From an uncultured Eubacterium sp. (GTDB taxonomy: Bacteria > Bacillota > Clostridia > Lachnospirales > Lachnospiraceae): a DNA stretch of 32,175 bases. Under the pieces are notes generated by a model. It ran no database searches and was not told the DNA's origin. It was given only the letters and a program-made list of their open reading frames with translations. The translations under genes and the position numbers were made by a program. The stretch lies in assembly GCA_910579075.1 (NCBI GenBank), contig CAJTSV010000009.1:1-32175 (forward strand), given 5' to 3'. Positions 6,366 to 15,196 of this stretch are shown piece after piece. Position 1 is the stretch's first letter; each line of letters begins with the position of its first letter.

Positions 6366-8169
6366 CAGGGCCGTATTCAGGCGGAACCTGACCGGGTATT
6401 TCGGGCTGTGGACAGGGCTTTTTGTCGCCTGCCTGATTTATTATCCTGCCAGCATTTATTCCAAAATGGTATTTGCGGCAAGAAGTGCAGATGAAGGTGC
6501 GGGCGAACAGGCCCTGCAGTTTTGGCGTTCCGCGGATTTTGTGGAACACATATGGAATATGAATTTTTTGATTATAATCATTTCCATAGCTGCACTGGCT
6601 GCTGCCATGCTGCTGTTTTCCTATCTGTTTGCGGCACGCAGTTCCAATATGATGCACACATATCCGGTAACCCGGGTGAGCCTGTTTGTTACGAATTATG
6701 TAACGGGCCTTCTTTTCCTGCTCGTGCCTCTGTTTGTATCGGCCGTTCTCGGGCTGGCGGTCGCAGCATCCTTTGGCGCTGTGACAGGGGAAGTGCTGAA
6801 AAGCTTTCTGATGTGGATGGGGACGGCAGCTGTGATAAACCTGTTTTTTTTCAGCCTGTCTGTCTGTGTCCTGATGTTTGTGGGAAATATCATTGCGGTT
6901 CCGGTATTGTACTTTATTTTAAATTTTCTGTGTGCAGGAATGGTCAGGATAGCAGAATGGATGGTCAATGCCGTATGCTACGGAGTGGAATCTTTCAGCC
7001 TGCATTCCGGCCTTCTGACCCTGCTTACGCCGATATCCTGCCTGCTAAATCTGAATTTATATACAGGATATACAGAAAGCAGGCAGTTTGTATATAATTA
7101 TTCACAGGTAAAGGTGCTGGTTTGGTACACTCTGGCTGCGGCGGCCTTTGCCGGGATTGCGCTGGCTGCATATCAAAAGAAGCATATTGAGACAGCCGGC
7201 GATGTTATTACCGTAAACTGGCTCAAGCCGTTATTCCGGTGGGGAACGGCAGTCTGCACCTCTGCGCTCGGTGCCCTGCTTTTCGGCACGGAGTTATTTG
7301 GGGGTTCCTTTGCAGCAATTGTTATCTGTGCAGCGGTGATTGGTGCAGCTGTATTTTTTATTGCACAGATGCTGTTAGAGCGCAGCGTGCATGTATTTAC
7401 AAAAAAAAGACTGTGTGAATGCCTGGTTTATACGGCCGTCATCGGTATTATTTATGCAGGGCTGGATGCAGATGTATTCGGCCTGGAGAAAAAAGTTCCA
7501 AATCCTGGCGACATAAAGGAAGTCTGGGTGTCCAGCATGCTGGAGCTGTATGCAGGGGATGCGGATGAAATTGCGTGGGTTCAGGATATCCATAAACAGA
7601 TTATTGCATCAAAAAAAGAATTTGAGCAGGCAGAGAAAGATGTCCGGAAAGGAAATAATAACATGTTCTGGTATTTCAGCCTTGAATACCGGATGAAAGA
7701 CGGTTCCAGGCTGACGCGGACGTACCATATTCCGGAACAGGATGTGCCAGGCAGTGTGTCAGGCCAGATTCACGAATATGCCGGACGACCGGATGTAATA
7801 TTAAGGCGGTATTTTGGAATACATTACCCGGATATTACGGTATATTCCGGTACATGGAACAGTAACCGGGAGGATGTGCCAGCTATCCGGGTGAATGAGG
7901 ACACTGCGCAGGAGCTTTATAAAGCATTTGTCAGCGATATTCTGGCAGGGAGAGGAGCAGAGCAGAATGAAGACGCTGTTTCATATGGGGCTCTGTATCT
8001 GAATGTGCGTGATGAAGCCGGATTTGTCAGTCCATACGACAGGTATAATTTTTACGAAACGAAAGAAGGATCAGCGGAGATATGGGTCAGCTCGGATTTG
8101 AAAAACCTGTCAGCAAAGCTGCATGAGCTTGGCTGTATTTCAGATGAAATGTATGAACAGAAAAAATAG
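6340..8169 (+). CDS. ABC-2 type transporter permease
   Basis: 609 residues. The N-terminal ~340 residues contain a cluster of hydrophobic helices, including segments near residues 16-38, 70-95, 110-135, 150-175, 185-210, 255-275 and 300-340. One more helix lies near 370-385, followed by a long soluble C-terminal region (about 390-609) without recognised motifs. ATG 6340 is chosen because GGGAGG lies at 6326-6331; it overlaps the ATPase gene. The large hydrophilic tail, probably extracytoplasmic by the hydrophobic layout, is unusual for simple ABC-2 permeases and may be a sensing or binding domain (inference). A terminator follows, so this is the last gene of the operon. Confidence 0.85.
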   Translation: MKSKISLFNRAVFRRNLTGYFGLWTGLFVACLIYYPASIYSKMVFAARSADEGAGEQALQFWRSADFVEHIWNMNFLIIIISIAALAAAMLLFSYLFAARSSNMMHTYPVTRVSLFVTNYVTGLLFLLVPLFVSAVLGLAVAASFGAVTGEVLKSFLMWMGTAAVINLFFFSLSVCVLMFVGNIIAVPVLYFILNFLCAGMVRIAEWMVNAVCYGVESFSLHSGLLTLLTPISCLLNLNLYTGYTESRQFVYNYSQVKVLVWYTLAAAAFAGIALAAYQKKHIETAGDVITVNWLKPLFRWGTAVCTSALGALLFGTELFGGSFAAIVICAAVIGAAVFFIAQMLLERSVHVFTKKRLCECLVYTAVIGIIYAGLDADVFGLEKKVPNPGDIKEVWVSSMLELYAGDADEIAWVQDIHKQIIASKKEFEQAEKDVRKGNNNMFWYFSLEYRMKDGSRLTRTYHIPEQDVPGSVSGQIHEYAGRPDVILRRYFGIHYPDITVYSGTWNSNREDVPAIRVNEDTAQELYKAFVSDILAGRGAEQNEDAVSYGALYLNVRDEAGFVSPYDRYNFYETKEGSAEIWVSSDLKNLSAKLHELGCISDEMYEQKK

Positions 8170-8196
8170 ATTATATCAGATAAAAAGGAACATTAC

Positions 8197-8223
8197 GGGG
8201 CTGCTGCGGCAGCCCCATTTTTG
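8197..8223 (+). terminator. Intrinsic terminator of the GntR-ABC operon
   Basis: GGGGCTGC (8197-8204) and GCAGCCCC (8209-8216) form an 8-bp GC-rich stem with a TGCG loop, followed by ATTTTTGC. Confidence 0.9.
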
Positions 8224-8244
8224 CATTCTTTCAAAACTGTTAGA

Positions 8245-8309
8245 TTTTCCCTGCCTGCTGAAAGACTGTAGTAAGATTTTTATGCAATAATCAGTCTGTA
8301 CAGGGAAAA
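8245..8309 (+). promoter_or_regulatory. Nested inverted repeats upstream of the MacB/FtsX-type ABC genes
   Basis: TTTTCCCTG (8245-8253) is the exact complement of CAGGGAAAA (8301-8309). Inside them AGACTG (8263-8268) complements CAGTCT (8292-8297). The element ends about 10 bp before the GGAGG ribosome binding site of the gene at 8333. It could fold in the leader mRNA or act as a protein-binding site. No convincing sigma-A promoter is visible in the gap. Confidence 0.5.
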
Positions 8310-8332
8310 CTTTAGATTGGAGGTAATAACAT

Positions 8333-9037
8333 ATGGAAATTTTAAAGGCAGAAAACCTCAGAAAGATTTACGGCTCCGGCGCGAATGCCGTGCATGCGCT
8401 GGACGGCGTAAGCCTTTCGGTGGAAAAAGGCGAGTTTGCGGCAATTGTCGGGACGTCCGGCAGCGGGAAATCCACCCTTTTGCATATGCTGGGCGGACTG
8501 GACCGTCCGACCAGCGGCACGGTGAAGGTGGACGGAAAGGACATTTTTTCTCTGAAGGATGAAGCACTGACGATATTCCGCCGGCGCAGGATTGGGTTTG
8601 TATTTCAGGCATACAACCTGGTTCCGGTGCTGAATGTGTATGAGAATATCGTGCTGCCGATGGAGCTGGACGGACGCAGGGTACAGCCGGAGTTTATCAG
8701 CCAGATTGTGCAGACGCTCGGGCTGGATGGCAGGCTGGATGCGCTGCCGGGACAGCTCTCCGGCGGGCAGCAGCAGCGTGTCGCGATTGCACGGGCACTG
8801 GCAGCGGCCCCTGCCATCGTCTTGGCAGATGAACCGACCGGCAACCTGGACAGCAGAACGAGCCAGGACGTGCTTGGGCTGTTAAAGGTCACAAGCCAGA
8901 AGTTTGTGCAGACAGTTGTCATGATTACCCATAATGAAGAAATTGCGCAGCTGGCCGACCGGATTATCCGCATTGAGGATGGGCGGATTGCAGCCAGGAA
9001 TCTTCGGGGAGGTGGCGGAAATGAAGGTCAGAAATAG
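8333..9037 (+). CDS. ABC transporter ATP-binding protein (MacB/LolD/BceA-like)
   Basis: 234 residues, a single nucleotide-binding domain. Walker A is GTSGSGKST (40-48), the Q-loop FVFQAYNLVP, signature LSGGQQQR (142-149), Walker B IVLADEPTGNLD with the DEPTGNLD wording typical of the MacB/LolD/FtsE/BceA group, and H-loop MITHNEE. This family works with FtsX-fold permeases, and one is encoded directly downstream with a 17-bp overlap. GGAGG at 8319-8323 serves ATG 8333. Members export or disengage antimicrobial peptides, lipoproteins or macrolides. No two-component system adjoins, so a strict Bce-type resistance module is not supported. Confidence 0.93.
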   Translation: MEILKAENLRKIYGSGANAVHALDGVSLSVEKGEFAAIVGTSGSGKSTLLHMLGGLDRPTSGTVKVDGKDIFSLKDEALTIFRRRRIGFVFQAYNLVPVLNVYENIVLPMELDGRRVQPEFISQIVQTLGLDGRLDALPGQLSGGQQQRVAIARALAAAPAIVLADEPTGNLDSRTSQDVLGLLKVTSQKFVQTVVMITHNEEIAQLADRIIRIEDGRIAARNLRGGGGNEGQK

Positions 9038-11672
9038 GAAATGCATTCGCCGTTTAAGTAACAGGACGTTCTGGGCATCCCGCAGGCGCAATCTTATCGC
9101 GGCCTGTGCGATTGTGCTGACGACGCTGCTGTTTACCTCGCTGTTTACAATTGCCATGTCTTTAAATGCCAGCTATGAGATATACCAGTTCCGCCAGGCG
9201 GGCGGTACTGCCCACGGCACGTTCAAGGATGTCACGAAAGAACAGCAGGAAGCGATAACCGCGCATGAAAAGGTAAAAGAAACCGGGGCAAGGACTGTTA
9301 TCGGGTTTTGCATGGAAGGCGTATTTGCAAAACTGCCGGCAGAAATCAGTTATATGGATGAAAACTGCACAAAATGGAGCTTTGCAGAGCCACAGGAAGG
9401 ACGGATGCCGCAGAATGGCAGGGAAGTGTCTATGGACACGGCTTCTTTAAAGCTGCTCGGGGTTGAGCCCAAAATCGGCGCGCAGGTTCCGCTGACGTAT
9501 ACCGTGGGGGACAAGGAACAGAAAAGCTTTGAGGTCAGCGAGACGTTTACGCTGGCCGGATGGTGGGAATTTGACCAGCTGATGCCGGTACATTATATCA
9601 ATATATCGGAAGAATATAAAAACGAAATTGAACAAAAAGGAATCGAAGCCGGAATGGAAGCTTTCCGCACGGATTTAAATGTCATGATGGGTTCTTCCAT
9701 GGATATCCGCGGGCAGATGGAACAGGTCGATACAGACCTTGGCTATACGTGGGACAGGAGGGATGGGGAAAACAGTGTCCGCATCGGTGTTAACTGGGGC
9801 TATACGAGCGCACAGCTGGGCTCTGGGATGGATAAGGAAACGCTGCTTGCAATAGCGGCCTTCCTGCTGCTGATTATTTTTACAGGCTATCTGATTATTT
9901 ATAATATTTTCCAGATATCGGTAAGCAGCGATATCCGCTATTACGGCCTGTTAAAGACCATTGGGACGACTCCGAGGCAGATACGGCGTATTATCCGCCA
10001 TCAGGCGCTGTATATGTGCCTGATGGGAATTCCGTTCGGCCTGCTGTTTGGGTATGGCATCGGGTCGGTGCTGACTCCGGTTATATTAAAAACCTCGGCA
10101 CTGGGGTCAGTCAGTACCAAAATCAGTACTTCTCCGCTGATTTTTGCCGCTTCTGCACTGTTTGCCGTGCTGACGGTGCTGTTTTCCAGTGCCAGGCCGG
10201 GCAGGATGGCGGGAAAAGTATCTCCGGTCGAAGCAGTCCGGTATACGGATGCCCTGCACGCCAGGAAGAAAAGCCGCAGGGTACGCGGGGCAAAGGTGCA
10301 TCAGATGGCATTTGCCAATCTTGGGCGGAATAAAAGCAAAACCCTGCTGGTCGTCCTGTCGCTGGCTTTTTCCGTCACGCTTTTGAATGAGCTTTACATG
10401 TTTACGAACGGATTTGATATCGAAAAATATGCTTCTTCCAGAACCTGTGCAGATTTTATCGTAAGCACGACCGATTATTTCCGCTTCCAGCAGGCAGGGG
10501 AGTATATCACCGGGGATGATATTGCTGAGATTTCGGGCAGCACGAACCAGAGCCTCTCCGGCTGCGGTTATAAGCTGTCTGGCGCCAAGCCGCGGGTGTG
10601 GCTGGAAGAATCGATTATGCGGGCAAATCTGAGCCGGTATAACGGGGAAGAAATGGCAGATGAGATTCTTGCGTCCATGGAAAAAAAGGATGGGCGTGTG
10701 ACCGGCATGCTGCAGGCAGAGGGACTGGACGAGAGCCTGATAGAAAAGCTGCAGGTTATAGAGGGAAGCCTGGAAGCGTTTTCTGACCCGGACAGCCATG
10801 CCATTGCGGCTGCTGTCATGACAGATGACTATGGAAAAATCATAAACCGGGAAGAATGCCCGGACATTGGAGATACGCTGACCGTTATTTATGCGGAGGA
10901 TGCGTATATGGTGGATTCCAGAACCGGGGAAAAAGCAGATGAAACCACGCCGGAAGAATTTATGGAATATTATATGGAAGGAAAAAAAGAAATAAACTAT
11001 ACGGTATGTGCGCTGGTGAATGTGCCATACAGCATGTCCTTCCGCTATGCCATAGCAGGTGGAATTACAGCCATTCTTCCGGCAGAACGCATGAAAAAAG
11101 ACAGCGGACAGGAAATAAAACCGGTATTTTATTTATTTGACACGCCGGATGCACAGGCAGAAGCGGATGCAGAACGTTATCTTGCAAAGAAGACGGCAGG
11201 GGACCTGTCGGTGCTGATGTATGAAAGCAAGCAGGTAGTCCGTGAACAGTTCGAACAGTTCCGGCAGATGTTTCTGTTAATCGGGGGCGTTTTGTGTGTC
11301 GTTATCGGCATGGTCGGGATGCTGAACTTTTTTAATGCGGTTATGACCGGGATTTTGAGCAGGAGAAGGGAATTTGCCGTGCTCCAGTCTGTCGGCATGA
11401 CGAACCGCCAGCTGCGGGCGATGCTCGTTTACGAAGGGCTGTTTTATGTACTGAGCTCTGCCGCCATGGCTTTTGTGCTGTCGCTGGCATTAGGGCCGCT
11501 TACGGGAATGATGCTGGAAAAGATGTTCTGGTTTTTCGGATACCGCTTTACGCTGCTGCCAGTGCTTGGGATGGTTCCTGTGTTTGCACTGCTTGGCTTT
11601 GCAATCCCTGCTGTGCTTTACGGGCAGTCGGTAAAGCACAGCGTGGTGCAGCGGCTGCGGGAAGCAGAATAG
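9021..11672 (+). CDS. FtsX-family ABC transporter permease (two FtsX domains)
   Basis: 883 residues. A basic N-terminus and TM1 (about 27-48) are followed by a roughly 230-residue extracytoplasmic MacB-core-like region. The first FtsX domain lies at about 275-405 (LLAIAAFLLLIIFTGYLIIYN; YYGLLKTIGTTPRQIRRI). Next come a cytoplasmic stretch and a TM at about 440-460, a second extracytoplasmic region, and a second FtsX domain near the C-terminus (GGVLCVVIGMVGMLNFFNAV; RRREFAVLQSVGMTNRQL). The duplicated FtsX layout resembles the YtrF/YknZ/SalY-type permeases. GGAGG precedes ATG 9021, which lies inside the ATPase gene, so coupling is strong. A bidirectional terminator follows. The substrate is unknown; peptide antibiotics or lipoproteins are reasonable guesses. 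Confidence 0.9.
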   Translation: MKVRNRKCIRRLSNRTFWASRRRNLIAACAIVLTTLLFTSLFTIAMSLNASYEIYQFRQAGGTAHGTFKDVTKEQQEAITAHEKVKETGARTVIGFCMEGVFAKLPAEISYMDENCTKWSFAEPQEGRMPQNGREVSMDTASLKLLGVEPKIGAQVPLTYTVGDKEQKSFEVSETFTLAGWWEFDQLMPVHYINISEEYKNEIEQKGIEAGMEAFRTDLNVMMGSSMDIRGQMEQVDTDLGYTWDRRDGENSVRIGVNWGYTSAQLGSGMDKETLLAIAAFLLLIIFTGYLIIYNIFQISVSSDIRYYGLLKTIGTTPRQIRRIIRHQALYMCLMGIPFGLLFGYGIGSVLTPVILKTSALGSVSTKISTSPLIFAASALFAVLTVLFSSARPGRMAGKVSPVEAVRYTDALHARKKSRRVRGAKVHQMAFANLGRNKSKTLLVVLSLAFSVTLLNELYMFTNGFDIEKYASSRTCADFIVSTTDYFRFQQAGEYITGDDIAEISGSTNQSLSGCGYKLSGAKPRVWLEESIMRANLSRYNGEEMADEILASMEKKDGRVTGMLQAEGLDESLIEKLQVIEGSLEAFSDPDSHAIAAAVMTDDYGKIINREECPDIGDTLTVIYAEDAYMVDSRTGEKADETTPEEFMEYYMEGKKEINYTVCALVNVPYSMSFRYAIAGGITAILPAERMKKDSGQEIKPVFYLFDTPDAQAEADAERYLAKKTAGDLSVLMYESKQVVREQFEQFRQMFLLIGGVLCVVIGMVGMLNFFNAVMTGILSRRREFAVLQSVGMTNRQLRAMLVYEGLFYVLSSAAMAFVLSLALGPLTGMMLEKMFWFFGYRFTLLPVLGMVPVFALLGFAIPAVLYGQSVKHSVVQRLREAE

Positions 11673-11707
11673 GCCGCCTGGCACGGGATAACAGAATACA
11701 GGAAAAC

Positions 11708-11734
11708 AAAAAATCTGCCATTGGCAGATTTTTT
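11708..11734. terminator. Bidirectional intrinsic terminator
   Basis: A perfect 12-bp stem AAAAAATCTGCC / GGCAGATTTTTT with an ATT loop. It can end the ABC operon on the plus strand and the leftward cold-shock transcript on the minus strand. Between it and the cold-shock gene is about 125 bp of AT-rich DNA with a 13-bp palindrome, ACATACTGTATGT (11749-11761). Confidence 0.9.
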
Positions 11735-11859
11735 GCTGTGAATAATCAACATACTGTATGTCAAATATGCATATATAATCTATAAAACTAGACCTTATAT
11801 AATATCATAATGTACATTTGAGAACCTCAATTGATTAATGCACATTTTTGTTTAACGAT

Positions 11860-12063
11860 TTACTTAATTACAGTTACATTGGTAGCCTGCGGTCCTTTTG
11901 CACCTTCAGTTACTTCAAATTCCACAGAAGCGCCTTCTTCCAGAGACTTAAAGCCTTCCATGTTCAGGCCGGAAAAATGTACAAATACATCTTTGCCTTC
12001 TTCATCTGTGATGAAACCGTAACCTTTCTGATTGTTAAACCATTTTACTGTACCTTTGTTCAT
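11860..12063 (-). CDS. Cold-shock protein (CspA family)
   Basis: A 67-residue single cold-shock domain. RNP1 KGYGFIT and RNP2 VFVHF are intact, and the ends (GTVKWFNNQKG; GPQATNVTVI) are canonical. It binds single-stranded RNA or DNA and acts as an RNA chaperone. An upstream in-frame ATG at 12081 exists, but GGAGG sits 7 nt before ATG 12063, and family members begin with MNKGTVKWF. A candidate minus-strand promoter (TTTACT-N17-TATTCT) can be placed within the 80 bp upstream, weakly supported. Confidence 0.95.
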   Translation of the reverse strand: MNKGTVKWFNNQKGYGFITDEEGKDVFVHFSGLNMEGFKSLEEGASVEFEVTEGAKGPQATNVTVIK

Positions 12064-12145
12064 GACAGTACCTCCATTCATATTAGCTGTTGGCAGCTTA
12101 CGCTAAGAATATCATACGAAAAACGAAAAGTAAAGCGAAAAAGGG

Positions 12146-12649
12146 TCAAATTTCGGAAAAATTAATGCTATTTTTCAATAAAAACTGGATTGTAAACTTT
12201 TCCCATTCCCTTTCGAAACTTTTGTCAGGCATAAAAATCCGGTATGAAACCCCGGCTGTCAGCAGCAGCTGCCCGTTCTGGAACAGGATGTTCAAAAAGG
12301 CGGCAAGGATGTCGTCCGGCAGGATGGCGGTGCCGGATGCCCGGATGGTATTTTGCAGGCTGGACGGGGAGAGCATCAGCACGAATTTGAGGTAAGACGG
12401 TGCGTGGCGGCCTTTAATCAGCTCATAAAATACCGGGCGCAGCTTTGCGTATGGCATGCAGGACAGCCCTGCAAGGCGGTTTTCTTCCAGCTCCGCGCTG
12501 GAATAAAATCCGGGGGTTAAGTGCCCGTCAATTTCATAACGGACTGCCGCATGGATGGATGCCTCAGACAGCAGGAAATTGTCAAAGGTTTCACTGCGCA
12601 GCAGCAGGTTCATAAATTCTTTCTGTTCTGTCAGCTGGAATGCTTTCAT
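12146..12649 (-). CDS. DUF5721 family protein
   Basis: 167 residues, soluble, no signal peptide. The N-terminal pattern (MKAFQL-EQKEFMNLLL-SETFDNFLLSEA, then IDGHL-PGFYSSAELEE) and the middle LRPVFYELIKG..APSYLKFVL-LSP match the DUF5721 proteins I know from Lachnospiraceae, whose function is unknown. GGAGG lies 11 nt before the ATG. The cold-shock gene lies 82 bp downstream on the same strand. The divergent lipoprotein gene shares the upstream intergenic region. Confidence 0.75.
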   Translation of the reverse strand: MKAFQLTEQKEFMNLLLRSETFDNFLLSEASIHAAVRYEIDGHLTPGFYSSAELEENRLAGLSCMPYAKLRPVFYELIKGRHAPSYLKFVLMLSPSSLQNTIRASGTAILPDDILAAFLNILFQNGQLLLTAGVSYRIFMPDKSFEREWEKFTIQFLLKNSINFSEI

Positions 12650-12757
12650 ACTGGTTATGTCCTCCGTTGGTATATGCCGGCAGCTTTTGGACTGCGTTTG
12701 TTCCTGGTTTTCATTATAGGGAATATTTCAGATTTTACAATAGGATTGAAAAAAATA

Positions 12758-12786
12758 TTGAAATTGCGGCTCAATCAGGCTATCAT
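12758..12786 (+). promoter_or_regulatory. Sigma-A promoter of the transglutaminase-like lipoprotein gene
   Basis: TTGAAA (12758-12763), a 17-bp spacer and TATCAT (12781-12786). The start near 12793 leaves a roughly 65-nt leader to ATG 12860 and supports that start over longer upstream reading-frame extensions. Confidence 0.75.
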
Positions 12787-12859
12787 AGAAGCTGCAGTGC
12801 ATTTTAACAGTTTCACCGGGGCATGCAGCTGCATGCCTGAATTCAGGGGTATCATCAGT

Positions 12860-14071
12860 ATGAACCAGTATTGTAAGCGTAAAACAAAAAGCCGCCTTGC
12901 AGCCATGCTTGCAGCGGCGCTTCTGGCAGGCACGCTGCAGGGCTGTGCGCTGCCGGATGGCTTTGCGGGCATTGTGCGCCCGGTAGAAGAAGCGGTCAGC
13001 ACCGTCAGGAAAAATATCGAATTACGCCAGCAGCTGAATGCGCTGGAGCTGCCGAAGGAAGTCGAAGGCATTTCACAGGACCGGTATGCGTATGGCACGC
13101 TGCCACAAGAACACCAGGTCATTTATAACCAGATGCTGGATGCCATTATGAATCACGACGAAGAAGTGACGCTGTCGACTGAGGACGGGCAGGAGCTGGA
13201 ACAGATTTTTAACTGCATCAAGGCAGATTACGGCGGGCTGTTCTGGGTGGAAAGCTTCCGCTATACGCAGTATCAGAGAAACGGGCAGACCGAGGCCATG
13301 TCCTTTGCGCCGAATTATATTATGACAAAGCAGGAACGGGAACGGATGCAGAAAAAAATCGACCGCAGGGCAGATGCCTATCTGGAAGAAATCAGCCCGG
13401 ATGCGTCGGATTATGAGAAGGTGCGCGATATTTACCGCATGCTCATTCAAAAGACCGACTATAATCTGGATGCGGAAAACAACCAGAATATTATCAGCGT
13501 GTTTGTGGGCCGGGAAACCGTATGCCAGGGATATGCCAGTGCCATGCAGTATCTGATGGACAGGCTGGACATTCCCTGCATCATTGTAACGGGCACCGCA
13601 AGGGGCGGGCCGCACGCGTGGAATCTTGTGCAGCTGGAAGGGGAATGGTATTACGTGGATGTGACCTGGGGCAATTCCAAATACCATGATGACAAGAAAA
13701 ATGATGTCAAATACGTCGAATATGATTACCTGAACATCACGACGGAAGAAATGCTCAAAGACCACAGCCCGCAGGCGCCTTTTGAGCTGCCGCAGTGCAC
13801 TTCGATGGAACAGAATTATTATGTAAAAGAGGGGCGGTATTTTACTTCGCTGGATGAAGAAACGCTGGCAGAGGCGGGCGCGGTTTTTAAACGGGCTTAT
13901 GAAAAAGGCAGGAAGCATGTTTCGGTAAAATTTTCCACCAGGGAGCAGTGCCTGCAGGCGAAGGAATATTTCCTGACGCAGTACCATATCAGCGATTACT
14001 GCAGGGGGCTTGAGACGGTTTACTATAAAACAGACCTGCAGATGAATATTTTTGTTGTGATATTTCCTTGA
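12860..14071 (+). CDS. Transglutaminase-like domain lipoprotein
   Basis: 403 residues. The N-terminus is a lipoprotein signal: basic residues, a hydrophobic stretch, then lipobox LQGC, so the mature protein should be lipid-anchored outside the cell. The C-terminal half carries a transglutaminase-like core: ETVCQGYASAMQYL with Cys222, GGPHAWNLVQLEGEWYYVDVTW with His252 and Asp267 completing the triad. In bacteria this fold usually acts as a peptidase or amidase, often on cell-wall or peptide substrates. The start follows from the signal peptide and the promoter at 12758-12786; AGGGG lies 10 nt upstream of the ATG. No clear terminator separates it from the DegV gene. Confidence 0.88.
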   Translation: MNQYCKRKTKSRLAAMLAAALLAGTLQGCALPDGFAGIVRPVEEAVSTVRKNIELRQQLNALELPKEVEGISQDRYAYGTLPQEHQVIYNQMLDAIMNHDEEVTLSTEDGQELEQIFNCIKADYGGLFWVESFRYTQYQRNGQTEAMSFAPNYIMTKQERERMQKKIDRRADAYLEEISPDASDYEKVRDIYRMLIQKTDYNLDAENNQNIISVFVGRETVCQGYASAMQYLMDRLDIPCIIVTGTARGGPHAWNLVQLEGEWYYVDVTWGNSKYHDDKKNDVKYVEYDYLNITTEEMLKDHSPQAPFELPQCTSMEQNYYVKEGRYFTSLDEETLAEAGAVFKRAYEKGRKHVSVKFSTREQCLQAKEYFLTQYHISDYCRGLETVYYKTDLQMNIFVVIFP

Positions 14072-14220
14072 AATGTATTTACAAAAGATGATTTTGATGT
14101 TATCATCATGTGGTAATGAATACTATGTGGGAAAACGAGGAATATTAAGATACGTCATTTATAAAGCTGCATAGCATGAGGTTATCAGAATCATTTTTCA
14201 GGTTGATACAGGAGGAAATT

Positions 14221-15060
14221 ATGGATTATAAAATTATTGTGGACAGCTGCGGAGAGCTGACAGAGGAATTAAAACAGGATGCACGCGTTCAGTCCGTGCC
14301 GCTTGAGCTGGATGTGGACGATTACCATGTTGTGGATGATGAAAGCTTCTGCCAGGCAGAGTTTCTCCAAAAAGTAAAAGAAAGCCCGAACTGTCCGAAG
14401 TCCGCATGCCCGTCGCCGCAAAAATATTATGATGCATATAATTCCGGTGCAGGCCATGTGTATGCAGTCACGCTGTCTGCACAGCTGAGCGGTTCTTATA
14501 ACAGCGCGCAGACAGCCAGGCAGATGTTTCTGGACCAGTACCCGGACAGAAAAGTACATGTCTTTAATTCCTGTTCTGCATCTGTCGGGGAGACGCTGAT
14601 TGCAATGAAAATACAGGAGCTGGAAGAAGCCGGACATGCGTTTGAGGAAATTGTGGAACGCACAGAAAGCTATATCAGCAGCCAGCAGACCTTTTTTGTG
14701 CTGGAAACACTGGAAACGCTGCGCAAAAACGGACGCCTGAGCAACCTGAAGGCGCTGGTTGCAAACGTGCTGAAAATAAAGCCGGTTATGGGCGCGACGC
14801 CGGACGGGCTGATATGCCAGCTCGGCCAGGCCCAGGGCATGAATAAGGCGCTGGAACGCATGGTAAAGGAGATTATGCAGCGCACGAAGGACCGGGAAGA
14901 ACGGATTCTCGGAATCGCGCACTGCAACTGCCTGAAACGGGCGCAGAAGGTAAAAGAGCAGATAGAAAAGCTGATGCATTTTAAGGATATTGTGATTCTG
15001 GACACGGCAGGAGTCAGCAGCATGTACGCAAATGATGGCGGCATTATTATTGCGGTGTAG
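14221..15060 (+). CDS. DegV family fatty acid-binding protein
   Basis: 279 residues. The DegV signature is present: YKIIVDSCGELTEEL at the N-terminus, KSACPSPQKYYDAY, VYAVTLSAQLSGSYNSAQTA with the conserved S-LSGTY-like loop, FVLETLETLRKNGRLS and LKIKPVM. Members bind fatty acids and, in Gram-positive bacteria, act with fatty-acid kinase FakA as FakB-type carriers. No FakA gene is in the window. AGGAGG lies 7 nt before ATG 14221; a longer frame upstream to 14176 lacks a ribosome binding site. A terminator follows directly. Confidence 0.92.
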   Translation: MDYKIIVDSCGELTEELKQDARVQSVPLELDVDDYHVVDDESFCQAEFLQKVKESPNCPKSACPSPQKYYDAYNSGAGHVYAVTLSAQLSGSYNSAQTARQMFLDQYPDRKVHVFNSCSASVGETLIAMKIQELEEAGHAFEEIVERTESYISSQQTFFVLETLETLRKNGRLSNLKALVANVLKIKPVMGATPDGLICQLGQAQGMNKALERMVKEIMQRTKDREERILGIAHCNCLKRAQKVKEQIEKLMHFKDIVILDTAGVSSMYANDGGIIIAV

Positions 15061-15074
15061 GAATCATTCCGGCC

Positions 15075-15101
15075 AGGGAGGGAGTTTTGCCCTCCCTTTT
15101 T
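15075..15101 (+). terminator. Intrinsic terminator after the degV-family gene
   Basis: AGGGAGGG (15075-15082) pairs with CCCTCCCT (15090-15097) around a 7-nt loop, followed by TTTTTAAATTTTT. Confidence 0.9.
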
Positions 15102-15111
15102 AAATTTTTGT

Positions 15112-15140
15112 TTGAAAGCTGCCCGTCCTTGTGTTATCTT
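15112..15140 (+). promoter_or_regulatory. Sigma-A promoter of the DUF815 ATPase gene
   Basis: TTGAAA (15112-15117), a 17-bp spacer and TATCTT (15135-15140), placed right after the preceding terminator and about 57 bp before ATG 15197. Confidence 0.7.
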
Positions 15141-15196
15141 AGAAGAAAGCATCCATGCCAGATATGGCAGATGCATTTGAATACGGAGGTACAGAC

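Noticed and set aside
8333..11672. Bce-type peptide resistance module
   Set aside because: The permease has two FtsX domains and no BceRS two-component genes adjoin, so only the broader MacB/FtsX-type label is justified.
12521..12859. Upstream extension of the transglutaminase-like lipoprotein (113 extra codons)
   Set aside because: It would pass through the promoter and antisense to the DUF5721 gene, and would bury the lipoprotein signal peptide inside the protein.
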